Shown: positions 26,619 through 38,564 of the stretch, in pieces
How positions within the stretch are numbered: position 1 is the stretch's first letter
Layout of the letters: each line of letters starts with the position of its first letter
NCBI RefSeq assembly: GCF_002443255.2
Contig: NW_019211455.1
Location: forward strand, 55,256,338-55,320,337
Origin: Varroa destructor
Lineage: Eukaryota > Arthropoda > Arachnida > Mesostigmata > Varroidae
Direction of reading: 5' to 3'
Length of the DNA stretch: 64,000 nucleotides
Made by a program: the position numbers and the translations under genes
The notes under the pieces: generated by a model
The model's database searches: none
Told to the model about the DNA's origin: nothing
What the model saw: the letters and a program-made list of their open reading frames with translations, nothing else

Positions 26619-28060
26619 AAAGTACTCAAGTACTTTGAGAGATATAAAAGGTCACACGTGTATGGAGACTGATGTAGATTGAGTTATATAGACAAGCTTT
26701 ACATAAGCTTTACATATGCATTTCTTTTAGAAGTACATTTTTGGCTAGTCGAAAGTGAACAGTTGAAGCTTGTAGCATCATAAGATCTATTGGAACTCGA
26801 TATCCTCTCGCACAGTGATTGGAAGAGCGGTATCACAGCAGATAACATTCTCTAGGAAACGACTTTCTATTAAGTTACATATCGGCTGATGGAAATGGCA
26901 TCAGATAGTTTCGCTAGAACAGCATAAATCTAGCGTCTGCATATGTGCTATGCAACCTGCATTCAACGCTGAAGTAGATACTCTGCGAAGCATAACACAC
27001 TTGTAGCTTACTATGATTTACAAAAAAGGAAATCGACTTTTTATAGCTAGGTTATCCTCGGCCAGTATCCTCATCCAGGCCTCATTTAAAATAGAGCAAT
27101 CCCAAAAGCTTTATACACGAAAAAAAAAACAAGCAAAAAACTTTTTCCCTGCTTCGCCTTTTTTTGACAGGGGCGAAAAATAATGGATGGTGCAACATTT
27201 TTAGTATGAAAAACCCCGTACTAAACATGTGCCATGATAGTCGATATCTGTAAAAGTGATCAGTTCCCAGTAACACTTGGAAACAAATATATACCAGCAG
27301 TAACTAACATTGCCATGTATTATAGCAATGTGCTTTTTTCCCATTCCCATAAGCACAATGCGACACGGTAAATTAAACGACGAACGTTTTCAAAACACGT
27401 CTCTCACTAGGTATAGCAGTTGTCAAGACCAACCTGTTTCATTTTTTTTATTACGACTACCTTAGGAATTTCGCTCATTTACCGCATTAGGTTTCCCACA
27501 ACGTTTGCAATAACCAACATTAGTGGGCCCTAACGAAAATCAACACGAGTATAACAGACTGCTAAATGACGGCCCGAGGTTCCGCATTGAGCGAATCACT
27601 GCAAGCACCACATAATCCCTAGTTACGTATTCAATAAAATAATATGTTTCGACTTCGATTTCAGTGGCGTCGTCGTTAGGCAGCTTTTCGGTGACTCATC
27701 GTTAGCTACAAACCTATAAAATATCCTATTGGCAGTACTCATAGGATACAGATATTGATATCAAGCAATTATCAAGCGCTTTAAAGTTTTCTCATACTTA
27801 CCCCATACTGGCACTTTGAGTGGTCATTCAGGCATCACACATTTTAGGTGTACGCGGTCTTCCTAGGTTCTTATTGTTGCTCCATTAGTGGTCGTCTCCG
27901 CCCATTCAACTGTTGGCTTTCCTCTAGGACAGCTACTTTCCGGTCGTAGGGAGAACTGAAGGCTGTTTTCCAGTTCTGTGCCGAAATGTTCGAACTCTAT
28001 TATGGGTTCTTTCTTTGGATCTAGTCACTATCGACCGATTCTTTGTTTTATGAAGAGACT

Positions 28061-28082
28061 ACCCTCGTGTGCGTACGAGGGT
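28061..28082. repeat. 8-bp inverted repeat
   Basis: ACCCTCGT and ACGAGGGT enclose GTGCGT, a GC-rich hairpin with no gene nearby. Confidence 0.65.
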
Positions 28083-28329
28083 GAAAAGGGGTGTGTGAGG
28101 ATGTAATATTTTCACGCGCCACCACCTGTCGTCAAATACACTGCTGTTTCTCTATTCTGCTTTGAAGTCGAAGTACGAGACAGCCGTAATGGCAGCCAAT
28201 AAAGATGTAACTAAAATTAACTATTAGCCAAAAGTTGTGTTATTGGGCGCTGTCCACTGTCGCGTTTTTACAGTTGTGGCGTTCGACCTACTGTTTAGTT
28301 TGCCTATTCTCGCCGAAATACACCCGACT

Positions 28330-28345
28330 GGCCAATTAATTGGCC
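28330..28345. repeat. 16-bp perfect palindrome
   Basis: GGCCAATTAATTGGCC contains two inverted CCAAT motifs and an ATTA homeodomain-type core. Function unknown. Confidence 0.6.
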
Positions 28346-29843
28346 CGAACGTCTTTGTGAGAATTGCTTGACCGGAGCGCGAACAGTCCGGAACGGGAGA
28401 CGACTTTTACTGCTGTAAAGACGTCAACCGATGCTCGAACAAACAAGACGCCGAAGAACGGTCCATCGAAACCTGAAATCCCTATTCTCCGCTGTGTGTC
28501 CGTATGTACAATCCTGGTATTTGACTCGGCTACGCTGCAGTCGCTATTGCAAGCCGAAGGGATTTTTTGTTATTGTTATTGCCGACCTCCACGTCCTTGT
28601 TGAAGAACTGCAGCAACAGGCGCTACTGCTAAGGTTGAGGTGGTTTGTGGGTCTGTTACTGGGTTCACATGGTGTTCGCCGAAGTATTCGACGGAGGCAA
28701 CTTGGCGCTGCTCGACATCGTTGACGCTTTGCAGTCTTTTGCGCTTTTGTCGTTGTAGGTGTCGGTTGTCGATTCCACTACACCCCGATGAGCAACTGTT
28801 CTACTTCGGTTTGAATTTAGCCTGTTTGTTATTGAACTGCTATACCGATAAACGCCTACAAACGAAATTTATCACACGAATTGTTCGATTAATAGTTGTA
28901 TGCCTAGTCACCATGTTGAGGGCCTTCTTATCGTTTGAAAATGTATTATTGCCATAAATCAATTTCCTATTCTTATCGAGTAAAGCGATGAGGCTGGACG
29001 CTGTAAAACTACTCGCTAGGGCACGTTAGGATAGCCTATTGTCAAGCCTCGAATTTCCGGTATCCCACCGAAGTATTGTTGGGATGTTAGAAATGATAAA
29101 GTGAGCTGATACCGGCAATTACGTTTCCGCGTAGCAGCCGATGTTCAGCAGACATTCGACGTAGGCTGTTTCCGCAACCGCAGATAAAACATTTACAATT
29201 AAAGCATAGTCTTCAGCCCTGCGTATCCGTCGTAAACCTGCAACTCCAGGAAAAATCTCGAAAAATCTACCGTTCTTAACCCAAGTGTTCCTTCGGTTGA
29301 TCCTCACTAACAAAACTAAGCTTAGTAAAACGTTTTCATCAGCTTCGCCGCTCCTGGCACCGTCATTCCATCTGAATTCTGTAATAACACAAGCACAATT
29401 GATATGACAACAGCAGCCAAAAACTACTTCACTTATCTGCTCCTCGTTCTGCTTCCCTCCTGTAATGATCACTATTTTGAACCTTTAAATCACGAAAACG
29501 TGTCGTAATCACATAGCACACACTCGATTGGCGCGCATTCTTAATGAAGCCTAGCGAACCTGACGCACCTCGGTAGAAGCTGAACTTTGTGGACGTTGTG
29601 CGTTTTCTGACCTTTTCCTTCTCGAAAATATAGACTCTTAATCCAGTGCTGGCAGTTCACTTGAAATGGCGCACGTATACACACGTGGACCCAGCAAACC
29701 TTTATTGATCAATAATAATAATAATAACAACATGAAACACTCAATCTTCGTTTTAACTGCTCAAACCGATGCATGTCCACGGGTAAGAAGTATCTTCGGG
29801 GGAAATAATTCGATTTTGATTTAGCTTGTGTTTGTTAATGGTT

Positions 29844-29862
29844 GTTAGCCGTTTCGGCTAAC
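29844..29862. repeat. 8-bp inverted repeat with 3-base loop
   Basis: GTTAGCCG and CGGCTAAC enclose TTT. Confidence 0.65.
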
Positions 29863-30699
29863 TCTTTGACATGCTAACGTAGTTGGTCATGCCCAGTGCG
29901 GATACGGAAGCGGCAGCAAAGCTTAGCTACAACCATATGATCTCGTGACTATCACCGTCACAAGTACACAATACATGTTAATGTCGAAAATGACGATTAT
30001 GCTGAAGATTCTACACAGTTGGAAACGAACGCGAACATACTGCTTGCTTTGCTCTCGTAGCCAGATTGGGTCTTCACGGATTCGACTTCATAGCTTCGAA
30101 TTTTCACTTACAGTTCACAGTAGGACCTGTTCACGTGCTACTTTGTTCAGAGCAATCTGATAGTTACGCACCGACAACAACATACGAGCGTATTGACTTC
30201 CGTCCGGCAAATTGTTAAATCTCACCGGTGTATATTCGATGCTCTCCAAGCAAAGTAATTTAGTTTGGCTAGCAGATTTTTGTACACGTTGCCTTAGATG
30301 ATAGCGGCTAGCTTTAGTAGATAATAGCAGGATATTGAAACTGCAGGTGATACGTCCTGTTGGAAAGCTTTGAGATCATCATTAGTCTCGGAATTTATTG
30401 TCGATCGCTCAGCTTGCCATACGATTCGAAAGCATTGTTTCGTTTCTCGCCCTTACCTCGAACACGGATCTAGCAGAATATCTCACATAGGCCTACATTC
30501 CAGTGTTATCATCATTATCGTGTGGAGGATCACCTCTTGTTCTTTTCCGAAACCCCTTCAATATCTCTACTTAAAACTTATTCTTATGTATATTTGATTG
30601 CTGTTTCTCACCATCGGATCTTTCTGTCTACACGAACAGCATCCGTCATAATGTTACTGCTCACATTAAAATAAGTATTTATACCAGAGGTAGCCGCTT

Positions 30700-31700
30700 C
30701 GGGACGAACCTTTTCCCACGTCCTTCCACAGAAGCCTATATATTATGAAGCCGAGAGCCGAGAGGGCTCGCTCAGCTTTAAGCCCTGCCCAAGCTCTGTC
30801 TACGCGTTTCATGTGGTGCTAGTAGCAACAGAGAGGAGTCGAGCCACGAAATGCGGATGACGGCAGAGTGGGCACATTCGACGTTACCCTCACTCATCGA
30901 TAGCTTTGTTCACTCGATTCGAAGTTCTGGGGCCAATGCTCTTGTCGTCGCCGCCGTTATTATCGCTACCCCCACCACGAACGCTGAAGCTCCGCTCGAA
31001 CTGGCCGCTCTTTTCACTTACTGCCGATATTTCATCCGCTAGTTCTTGTGTAGACGTCTCCTGCGTCTCTCTATCACATAATGAGCGCGTCGTCCAGTCT
31101 TATAGCTTTCGCTTTCCACTAGCTAACTTCTATCACACTTTCTTTACCTCTATCTTCCTACCACCTTCCTTTCCAAGTGGTTTGTGCCGTCTTGCGTAGA
31201 GTCCTGCCTCGGCCAAGGTCTTCCTTCTAATGTACCGGACGTTCACACGATCGTGGCGTGTCACCTACTCCGCGCTCGCGATTCTATAACACTGGGCTGT
31301 TCCACTTTGATGAACCTCGTGAGCTTCCGCTGGCCGGCGGGTCCCTGTTAGGACCCCAGCCGAGTAGAGGAAAAGCGTTCCGGCTCTGTACTAGTCAATC
31401 GCAATCTGTCTGATTCTGTCTCTCTGACTCTCTGGATTGTGAGTGTTCTTCGCACAGACGGCCGAGCAGCCGTTGACGTGGGAGGAGCAAAGAAAGGGGC
31501 CAGCAGCGGGGTTAGGAGATGGAACCTAACAAACGTGCGCTGGGCAACTCGACCAGATGCGGAGTGTCAGTAGCGAGTAAGGAAGCTGCTGCACACACAC
31601 GCAGCGAAAAACTGAACCAAAAAATAGACCGAATTTCGCGAGTGAGGGGAGGCAGTTGACGAGCGAATTCAAGTCAATAGGAGTATCCCAAAAGAGCATA
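30700..31700. promoter_or_regulatory. Second CpG-richer tract without a recognisable gene
   Basis: GC and CpG content rises over about 1 kb, with short open frames on both strands but no domain. On the minus strand GCGGATGAAATATCGGCA/GTAAGTG around 31040-31017 ends in a good donor, and the frame before it is open for about 24 codons but has no ATG. It may be part of a 5' UTR exon. Confidence 0.2.
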
Positions 31701-33800
31701 GGGCAATATCGACGGCAATATAAGAATAATTGGGCTTAATTAAATGGCAACGGCCGCGGCAGTCACAGCAGAATGCGGAAGGAAAAGGGGCCGACGGGGC
31801 TGTTGATCCAAAGGGGCAAAACAGATAGAGAAATACTACCGCAGGACCTTTGCTATTCGCAGCACAAATTCGAGCAGGCCGCTATTTGAACAAGCAGAAC
31901 GGAAAGCAATCAAAATCGCCATACCCGCACAGAGTGATCAATAGCGGTCATGATGGTCATCAGAGCTGGGTAAGGAGAGTTACGTGGGGAAGTGGAGTTA
32001 TGATGGTGTTGCGTAGACCAGATTGGGTTCAGGGTAAGCTCAAGTTGTTGTTGTAGTGGTTGCAGGTGTTGTTGTTACTTTGCAGGTCAGCTGTTTTGGC
32101 GCTTTTGTCAGTAGGCTGTCGATGTAGGGTTTTGTTGCAATGCAGGATACTCGTGAAACGCTGCTCTAATTTTTAGCAATGACACAGCTATCCGAGATCT
32201 GAGAAACTGATCAGAAGATATGGCGGATACGGCAAAGACAGCAGGATTGACTAGCTGAATTATTTTTTAGTTCTGGATATTGATGTTGAGAATTAGACAA
32301 ATCGGAACAGCGGATGTTTAGGCCAGGCTGAGTTAAGCTGAAGTGAACTGGACATTGTTTACTGTCTTCCGGTTAGAGTTCGTTGTGAAAAGAGTTCTCT
32401 TGAAAAGTCCTTCTTTCAAGTGTACACCTAAATATTGGCACTTATTGCAGGTTAGTTAAAACAATAATTGACAGGTGCTTGGTTTAATCGTGATAGTAGT
32501 ACAATGACTGTGATTCACGACGATGGTGTTTTTAGAGAGGAACTGTAATCTCCAATCGGACTACGAATTGCGCGTAATCGCAAACCCCAAGGCTAGAAAG
32601 CGATTGTTGAGCACGCGTATGGAAACTGACGCAAATTCAGTAGTGGCGTTACCGATTTCGACGACTGACACATGGGCTCGGTCGACTTCCTGAGTTGTCC
32701 CTTACTTTTTTTTTTCACTGTTCTCGTTTACGGTTGCTCTGCTGTTGTAGTTTTTTCTTCCTTATCCTTTATTGCACAGCTTCGCTCTGTTTGTCAAGTC
32801 ATGTACGCAGCCGATCGAAAATATCATCAGGTTGACTACACACCATGCACCCCCCTAATCGGCCCCTCTGATCGGCATTGTACGATGACAATCATATCCT
32901 CTCGGTATTGACAACCTGGGAAGACCTGCGGTCACGTAATCCTTTTTTCATCACTTGAACACTACTAGCAGAACTGCGCAGAAGATTTTTCCGCACTTCG
33001 GAGCGCACACTTGTGCCGTCTGTTCCCGATTTCACTGTCTTCTCGATCTCCCTCTAAATATCTACAGCTAAGTGCTCCAGTCCTTGTTGACAGGGTAAAA
33101 GTGGCTGTTGGCTAGAATTTGTGTCACTTCTGGTTGACGTAGTTCGGCATGGCGAATGGCTTCCTTCAGTAATCCTTTAGCTTCTTTGGGGCTCCTAAAC
33201 ATGTCTCGTCAATTTGTCAATTTTCAGCCTGCCCTCCGATTTCAGACCTGTCCCCTTTCTTTTTTTGTTTCTTCAAGTTCCCAATAATATTCTTTTCCGC
33301 GTACGGTGCAACGTTCTTTCACGGCATAATGTGCATGGACTGTTATTGTTGAAGGCCAGTTTCGAGTGTGGTTGCCTGCCTGCCTGTCTTTGTGTGTTAC
33401 GTGTTTATGTGCGTCGATCAGGCAGACACGAGTGGCAAACTTTTCCCTCCTGTTTTTGCCTCTGCTGTCAGCTCACCAGTGAAGTTGTTTGTTTTTCCAC
33501 GTAAGATGTATATACATATACACCGTTTGTCATGTACTGAGTTTTCTCTACAAGGAGCAGTCTATGTACGCGTTATCAGATTATGGCCATGATATGTCTT
33601 TAACATGTTGTTGTACTTCACTTGATTTCTAGCAGTACGTCATAGACAGGGTAACAGAAGCAGGAAATCGGGCATGTGGTCGACCAGCCATCGAACGGGG
33701 CAGAGTCATTGCCAGCGTCGCGATCGCCGGCTGTCCAGCATTTGTTCGAGCTGCTGTTCATAGCACAATTTTTCTTCTGTCGACAGCGTCTGCGGCGACG

Positions 33801-33840
33801 ATATAGCAGCACGCAGCAGTAGCAGCAGCAGCACGCAACA
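33801..33840. repeat. (GCA)n imperfect repeat
   Basis: GCAGCA-type trinucleotide tract with ACGC and GTA interruptions at the edge of the CpG-rich region. Confidence 0.8.
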
Positions 33841-33959
33841 CAGCGACTAATTCAATTGAAAAATCAAATCTCACACGCACCGCAGTCGCAATTCCACTGA
33901 TATGCTTCTATCGATCAGTAGTCATTCAGTGGCTCTATCAATCCACCGCCAAAACCGGC

Positions 33960-34078
33960 ATCCCTTACAGGAACAAAAACAACGGAACAAAACATGATAA
34001 CAACAACAATTACTACTAGTACTACAACAACAATAACAACAACAACAACAACAACAAGAACAAGAACAACAACGTCGA
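33960..34078. repeat. CAA/AAC-rich simple repeat
   Basis: Imperfect trinucleotide repeat of AAC/CAA with interruptions by ACT and AAG. The purest block (ACAACAACA...) is about 34020-34060. The complementary frame gives runs of cysteine and serine, which is a repeat artefact and not a protein. Confidence 0.9.
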
Positions 34079-35066
34079 CAATCAGCGAGCTTCGCCGTTG
34101 AGCTGTCGTCTACGTCGAAGCTAGCCGCACTTGCTAGCGTTCCTGCAACGTGTAGGTTCCACTTGCAGTAATCGCAATGACAATGCAGCAGCACCACGAA
34201 ACCCTGCAATTCTACCGTGAAGTAGATCAGACGGTCGCTCGACTGAGACTACGACCACGGTTCGATTCCCGGCGAGTGCTCGAGATCGACGACTGGCGGC
34301 TACTCCGCTGCAGCCTTTGCGCATGTCACGGCCCTCTGCTGTGCTGCGCCGTGGGCTCCTCAATGTTTTCGTCTGTGTTGATCACCGCCGTTGTTTAATA
34401 GTGGATGTCAACGCCGCCACGGCCTCTATTGATGCAGTAGCGATGGCACTGCGGGCCACTGGTTGGCTTCTTGTCTTAACTGTCTGCTATCTGCCGACGG
34501 CTGGTGGCAGGAGCCGCAGCAGCTGCCACCGCCGCTGCCGCCGCCGAAAGAACAAACTCGAAGCGACAAACGACCTGCGGGAGCTAGCCAGCTAGTCAGT
34601 TTCTTGCGTTCAATGCTCGTTGTTCGTTCCTTGCTACTGTCTCCGCCGTGACAGCCGCTGCCGTTGCAGTTGGAGCGGCTGCTACGTGCTCCTGCCGCTG
34701 CTGTCGCTGGATAGTTGGTGGTACTCAGAGCAACACTTCGCTGTGACGCTGTTATGCTTGTTTGTATTCAGCGACGGCGGCCGCGAGTGAGAGTAGCTGC
34801 GCCACTCGCAGCAGGGAGCTGGCTGCTGGTTGGCCAGGCAAACTTCTGTGTGTAGTAGGAGAAGTAGTGACAAAAGCCGCTGATCGGAACGACGGTGATG
34901 TCGTTTCTGCGTGATGTCGACGGGTTCTCGCTACGACGGGTTGCGGTTAGTCCCGGGTATAGGAGTAACCGTCAGTATCCTGACTTTGCGACTATGACCA
35001 TGTCTTTCTGTGTCTATCTGTACGCGTGTGAATGTTTGTATGTGTGTAGATTTCTGCTGTCTATTA

Positions 35067-35173
35067 TGGCTGAATCGGCATCGGGGCCACCACGAACGTC
35101 GGCGGCAACGGGCTCGCCTATGCTGGTAGCGCAGTTCGAGGAGGAGAGTAAAGGCTGGCGAGAGCTTTGGTAG
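35067..35173 (+). CDS. Candidate first coding exon in CpG-rich region (uncertain)
   Basis: An ATG opens the frame MAESASGPPRTSAATGSP followed by MLVAQFEEE. Its A/S/P-rich composition is typical of the N-termini of regulatory proteins. It sits in a CpG-rich 1.5-kb tract of the kind found around animal promoters. A weak donor, AGA/GTAAAG, lies near 35145; otherwise the frame ends at TAG, 35171-35173. No family was recognised and downstream exons were not found. Confidence 0.25.
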
Positions 35174-36000
35174 ACAACAGTTGTCTCCGTTGCTTTATAG
35201 AATTATGTACCAAACGAAGAAAGAGCTACGATATTTTCTTCGTTAGTTTGTGCTGCTGATATGGCGCGCCGATGGGCACAAGGATCGTCGTGTGGCAGCC
35301 GACGCTCAACATCAGCGGAGGGCTGAACGTCGCTTGCGGTCTAGTGATGATGAACCGCTGCTCCGCTGCGGCTGGCACTACCGATGCCTTAAAGAAGAGC
35401 GATGCGGTCATATAGTCGGCCAATCTCGACTGATAACAGACGGTTTTTGAGTATTATGGGTTCTAGTGAGAATTAGTATACATTCGATAGAAAAGACGAG
35501 TCGTTTGCGTAAGAAATACATGCGATCAAGTATCAGAGCCGTCCGTGCAGACTGTAGATGTCATAACGCCACCGTAGTAGATTCAACGGGAACTTACTGG
35601 AAAAAGGTCGCACTGCATTAGAGGTTCATAGTGATTGCTCCGAAGGAAGTGATTCGGGAAAATGAATATGACTCAGATTTATCTCGAACTCAGTTTTGAT
35701 TGTAAATGTAGCACAATGCAGAGGAGTGTATAGACCCCTAGTTGAACTACTGAACCGCGTTTCATATGACAGCAGCGCCCGACCGGCATAACCCATCGTT
35801 ACAACGAAATACTCGCGGTCATCGTACGTTGATGATTGTTTGTGGACGAATTCGAGCGGTGTTTTCCGAGCTGCTGGCCTGGGGGTAAAATCGGTCACAG
35901 AATCGGGTCTACCAGCACATGTATATATATTTAGTGCTAGCCAGGTCACTGTGATAGTTCACAGTTCGTTGTGGTAGAACTTATTTGAATTAGTTTGACA

Positions 36001-36020
36001 CCGCCGCCGCCGCCGCCGCT
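36001..36020. repeat. (CCG)n microsatellite
   Basis: Six to seven CCG units in otherwise AT-rich DNA about 0.6 kb past the CpG-rich tract. Confidence 0.9.
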
Positions 36021-36280
36021 ATATGTATAGCACAATTATATTTTCTTTCCCTCTCGTAATTTCGCCACAGAATGGTAATAAACATAACAGCGACGTTCCA
36101 CACTACGACAAACACTCGTATTCTAGAGGTATAGGAATATAGATTGTGTCATGCCATAAATGTACGTGGTTCAACATAAGTGACCAGGTGATCTGAGAGT
36201 TGGCGACTGTTAGAGTAGCACAGAAGTAAGAGGTGGTGAAAATAACATTTAAATAGTTTGAGAAAGTGTATATGTGAAAC

Positions 36281-36373
36281 GGAATCGTCTTTTTCAACGT
36301 CTATTGCTGCTTGTGTGCTCGAAAGCGGTAGCATAGCCAGCTTTATCCTATGGGCCATAGATCGGGCTGGGTT
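36281..36373 (-). pseudogene. ABCC pseudogene: NBD2 Walker B/D-loop fragment
   Basis: The minus strand reads NPARSMAHRIKLAMLPLSST followed by QAAIDVEKDDS. This fits the ABCC NBD2 stretch LARS...KI-VLDE-T-AAIDVEKDD almost residue by residue. The Walker B aspartate and catalytic glutamate (normally LDE) are replaced by LSS. The remaining C-terminal NBD2 segment (AHRLxT switch region) was not found below 36.28 kb. Confidence 0.6.
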
Positions 36374-36917
36374 ATATTTGAATAGACTATAGGGCGCCAA
36401 AGTACACGGATTAACAAAGACAACGAGTACCCTGCGCGCTCAATGAGTGTCGAAATGACAGTGGTAATCATGCTTTCTGGAGAACTTTGACAAAGATGAT
36501 AATTTTTTTACCCAATAGAACGGAGCACCGGCACATTGTAATCGTGAGGTTATAAGCATATATTGACGCGAATCTTCCAGACTAGTTAGATGAAGAAGCC
36601 CTCTAGGATACGCTGCTCCGTTCCTCCAATCTGATGCCAATCGACCTTTTCTTAGTTTTCTCTTTTTATTTCAAAGATAGAATCTACGCCAAAAAGTTAA
36701 CGAAACTGGAAGATTTGGAAGTTGTTTGAAGTTTGTGAAATAATAGCCTACCATTATTAATAAATAGCGTATTTATCAGAGCAACATTCATTTTGAACAT
36801 TTGCGGTAGACGGAAGAGCTAAATAGTTATGTAATTTTTTTAAGAAATAATAAATATTAATGTGTTAATAAAATCAAGTGTTGTCATCTTTTAAACTAAT
36901 GCATTTTTCGAGACGTC

Positions 36918-36918
<1 letters not shown>

Positions 36919-36958
<40 letters not shown>
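36919..36958. repeat. (TA)n microsatellite
   Basis: About 20 uninterrupted TA units in AT-rich intergenic DNA, followed by CATACATATG. Confidence 0.97.
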
Positions 36959-36962
<4 letters not shown>

Positions 36963-37548
36963 CATATGTATCTGCTTGCCAAATGTACACACAGAACATT
37001 TTCGAAACCAACCTCCTATACGAGATAGAAAAAGACGTAGAAATGGAAAACATGTTCGTTGTTTGTTCGACTGTTAGTTTATGAGCAACTTCATTTGATA
37101 TTGTCTTATAATAGCTATGAAGTGGGGCAAACCATTCTATGGCCACAATCGTGGCAACAGTCCTTTTAGGGCAGAAACAATGAGTCCTCTGAGAGAAAAA
37201 TAAGCAAAATGTCTTTCAATCTGACGCATTGGAACGTTGATATGAGCTACATATTTCGAAACACAGGCTCTTAGAATTTTAGCTGCGTGTAAGCTCTTTA
37301 AGTTTCCCACAATGTCCACTAAAATGAGGTTACTCTTTTTTGCGTTTTTGGAATTCTGCACAGAAAAACATTTACCATATTAATATTGTTAAAGAATATC
37401 GATATCGTATTTGTGCCAAACTATACTTCGATTTTTTTACTTATTATTTTTTCTTATTCTAGTCGGAGCGCCAGGTCAGTGGGTCGATCCGCGTGAAGAT
37501 TTGCTGGTAGTGTATTGCGGTACTAAATTTAAGGACACGTGATATGAT

Positions 37549-37623
37549 ATAGGCCCGATCGAGAAGCAGTATCAAATGTAAAACTTCAGAAACTTGTTCG
37601 GGCCACTGAGTAGGGTTCTTGAA
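37549..37623 (-). pseudogene. Possible ABCC pseudogene fragment after the NBD2 Q-loop
   Basis: The minus strand reads NPTQWPEQVSEVLHLILL, resembling the ABCC segment NLDPF...SDEQVWEALE...L that follows the NBD2 Q-loop. It is short and the similarity is moderate. Its place between the Walker A fragment (38.3-38.6 kb) and the Walker B fragment (36.3 kb) is what makes it credible. Confidence 0.35.
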
Positions 37624-37760
37624 TAGTTAATTTTGCTCATCATAATTTGGACATGTTGAAAGTAATAAATTTCAATCCGTTTTCTGTAAGTAGTTAGGTG
37701 TACTTGTAGCACTGGCCGTCAGCAATGCCCATATTAAGTGAGAACGACGTTTTATTGAGA

Positions 37761-37778
37761 CGCGATCTTTCGATCGCG
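37761..37778. repeat. 7-bp GC-rich inverted repeat
   Basis: CGCGATC and GATCGCG enclose TTTC, inside an intron or gap of the decayed transporter. Confidence 0.6.
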
Positions 37779-38333
37779 AACTAAGCTTCTCATGCGAATG
37801 AAGTTCCCGTGGATCAAGGTTAGTGCGCAGGTTTCCCCGGAATAGAATTGAATCTTAAGGAATCATCGTGAGACGAGTTTGCAGATCGTTTAACACTGCA
37901 TCGTTTAGTCAACGACAAACGGAAATGCATGGTCTTAGAAAAATCCGAAGATTTTCTGCAAATGTCTATAAAAAATGAAATACCTTCAAATGACCCTCCA
38001 TGTCGATTGTGAATATCATAGATAAACCTTAAAGAAAACTGAACTCCATCAACGTTACCTATTTACAATAAGAGCTACGCTATATTTATTCGCTCAGTGC
38101 TCTCAACGTCGAGCGGCAATTACATATTTCAGATACATAAAACGTTCGCTATTTACAAAAATTGCGTTTAGTAGTTATTTAAAAAGATAGAAGCTAACCA
38201 GATCAATCATCACATGATTGACCATACACAATCAGAACGGTTGCCGCGAGGTCGATGAAGTATTACTAAAAATCAGTTTACATGCATCCCTTTCTAGCAT
38301 TCTTTACTTGACGTATTTGTTGCATATACACTA

Positions 38334-38564
38334 CATGCTACCACTTAGATTGAAAGCTGTTTTCTGGATTAATGGCCTATTTTCATCATTTGTACAGGAT
38401 CTGTCTCTAGGTCCCAGACGTAGGATGCTGTCAATCTCACCTGCCATGTCGACCCCATCAACGACGATGCATCTTTCGTGGCCTCGACTGCTGAGGCTAA
38501 GCGAACTTTTGCAGGCGTCTGCTTGTTCCACGATACTCACTCTGGGGCCCAGCACACTATCCAT
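38334..38564 (-). pseudogene. ABCC pseudogene: NBD2 Walker A region
   Basis: The minus-strand frame reads PRVSIVEQADACKSSLSL, which aligns with the ABCC pattern VGIVGRTGAGKSSL. The Walker A GxxGxGKS has become QADACKS and is non-functional. It is followed by ERCIVVDGVDMA, matching the usual VIDGVDI strand. The coding similarity stops at a perfect donor, CAG/GTGAGA, with the exon end at 38441. A second short stretch, PLIQKTAFNLSGSM, fits IIPQDPxLFSGSM at 38375-38334, after a candidate acceptor near 38376. The order is correct relative to the NBD1/TMD2 block at 40.7-41.6 kb. Confidence 0.6.

Larger units (their letters stand above)
26625..30690. other. Stretch without a recognisable gene
   Basis: A 117-codon minus-strand frame at 29472-29119 (MIITGGKQNEEQISEVV...) shows no known domain or splice partner. 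An (AAT)n run lies at about 29712-29725. Nothing else stands out. Confidence 0.35.
33800..35450. promoter_or_regulatory. CpG-rich tract, possible promoter and 5' exon region
   Basis: This stretch is clearly richer in G, C and CpG than its neighbours. It holds GCC/GCA-type triplet runs (for example around 34515-34550) and many overlapping short frames on both strands, the usual by-product of few stop codons. It resembles the first exon and promoter of an animal gene, most likely on the plus strand given the candidate start at 35067. No TATA box or initiator can be assigned with confidence. Confidence 0.3.

Noticed and set aside
33922..34209. Minus-strand frame with long cysteine and serine runs
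   Set aside because: It is the translation of the CAA/GTT simple repeat and not a cysteine-rich protein.
34241..34276. GGTTCGATTCCCGG, like a tRNA B box
   Set aside because: The flanking bases do not form a T-stem, and no A box or acceptor stem lies at the right distance.
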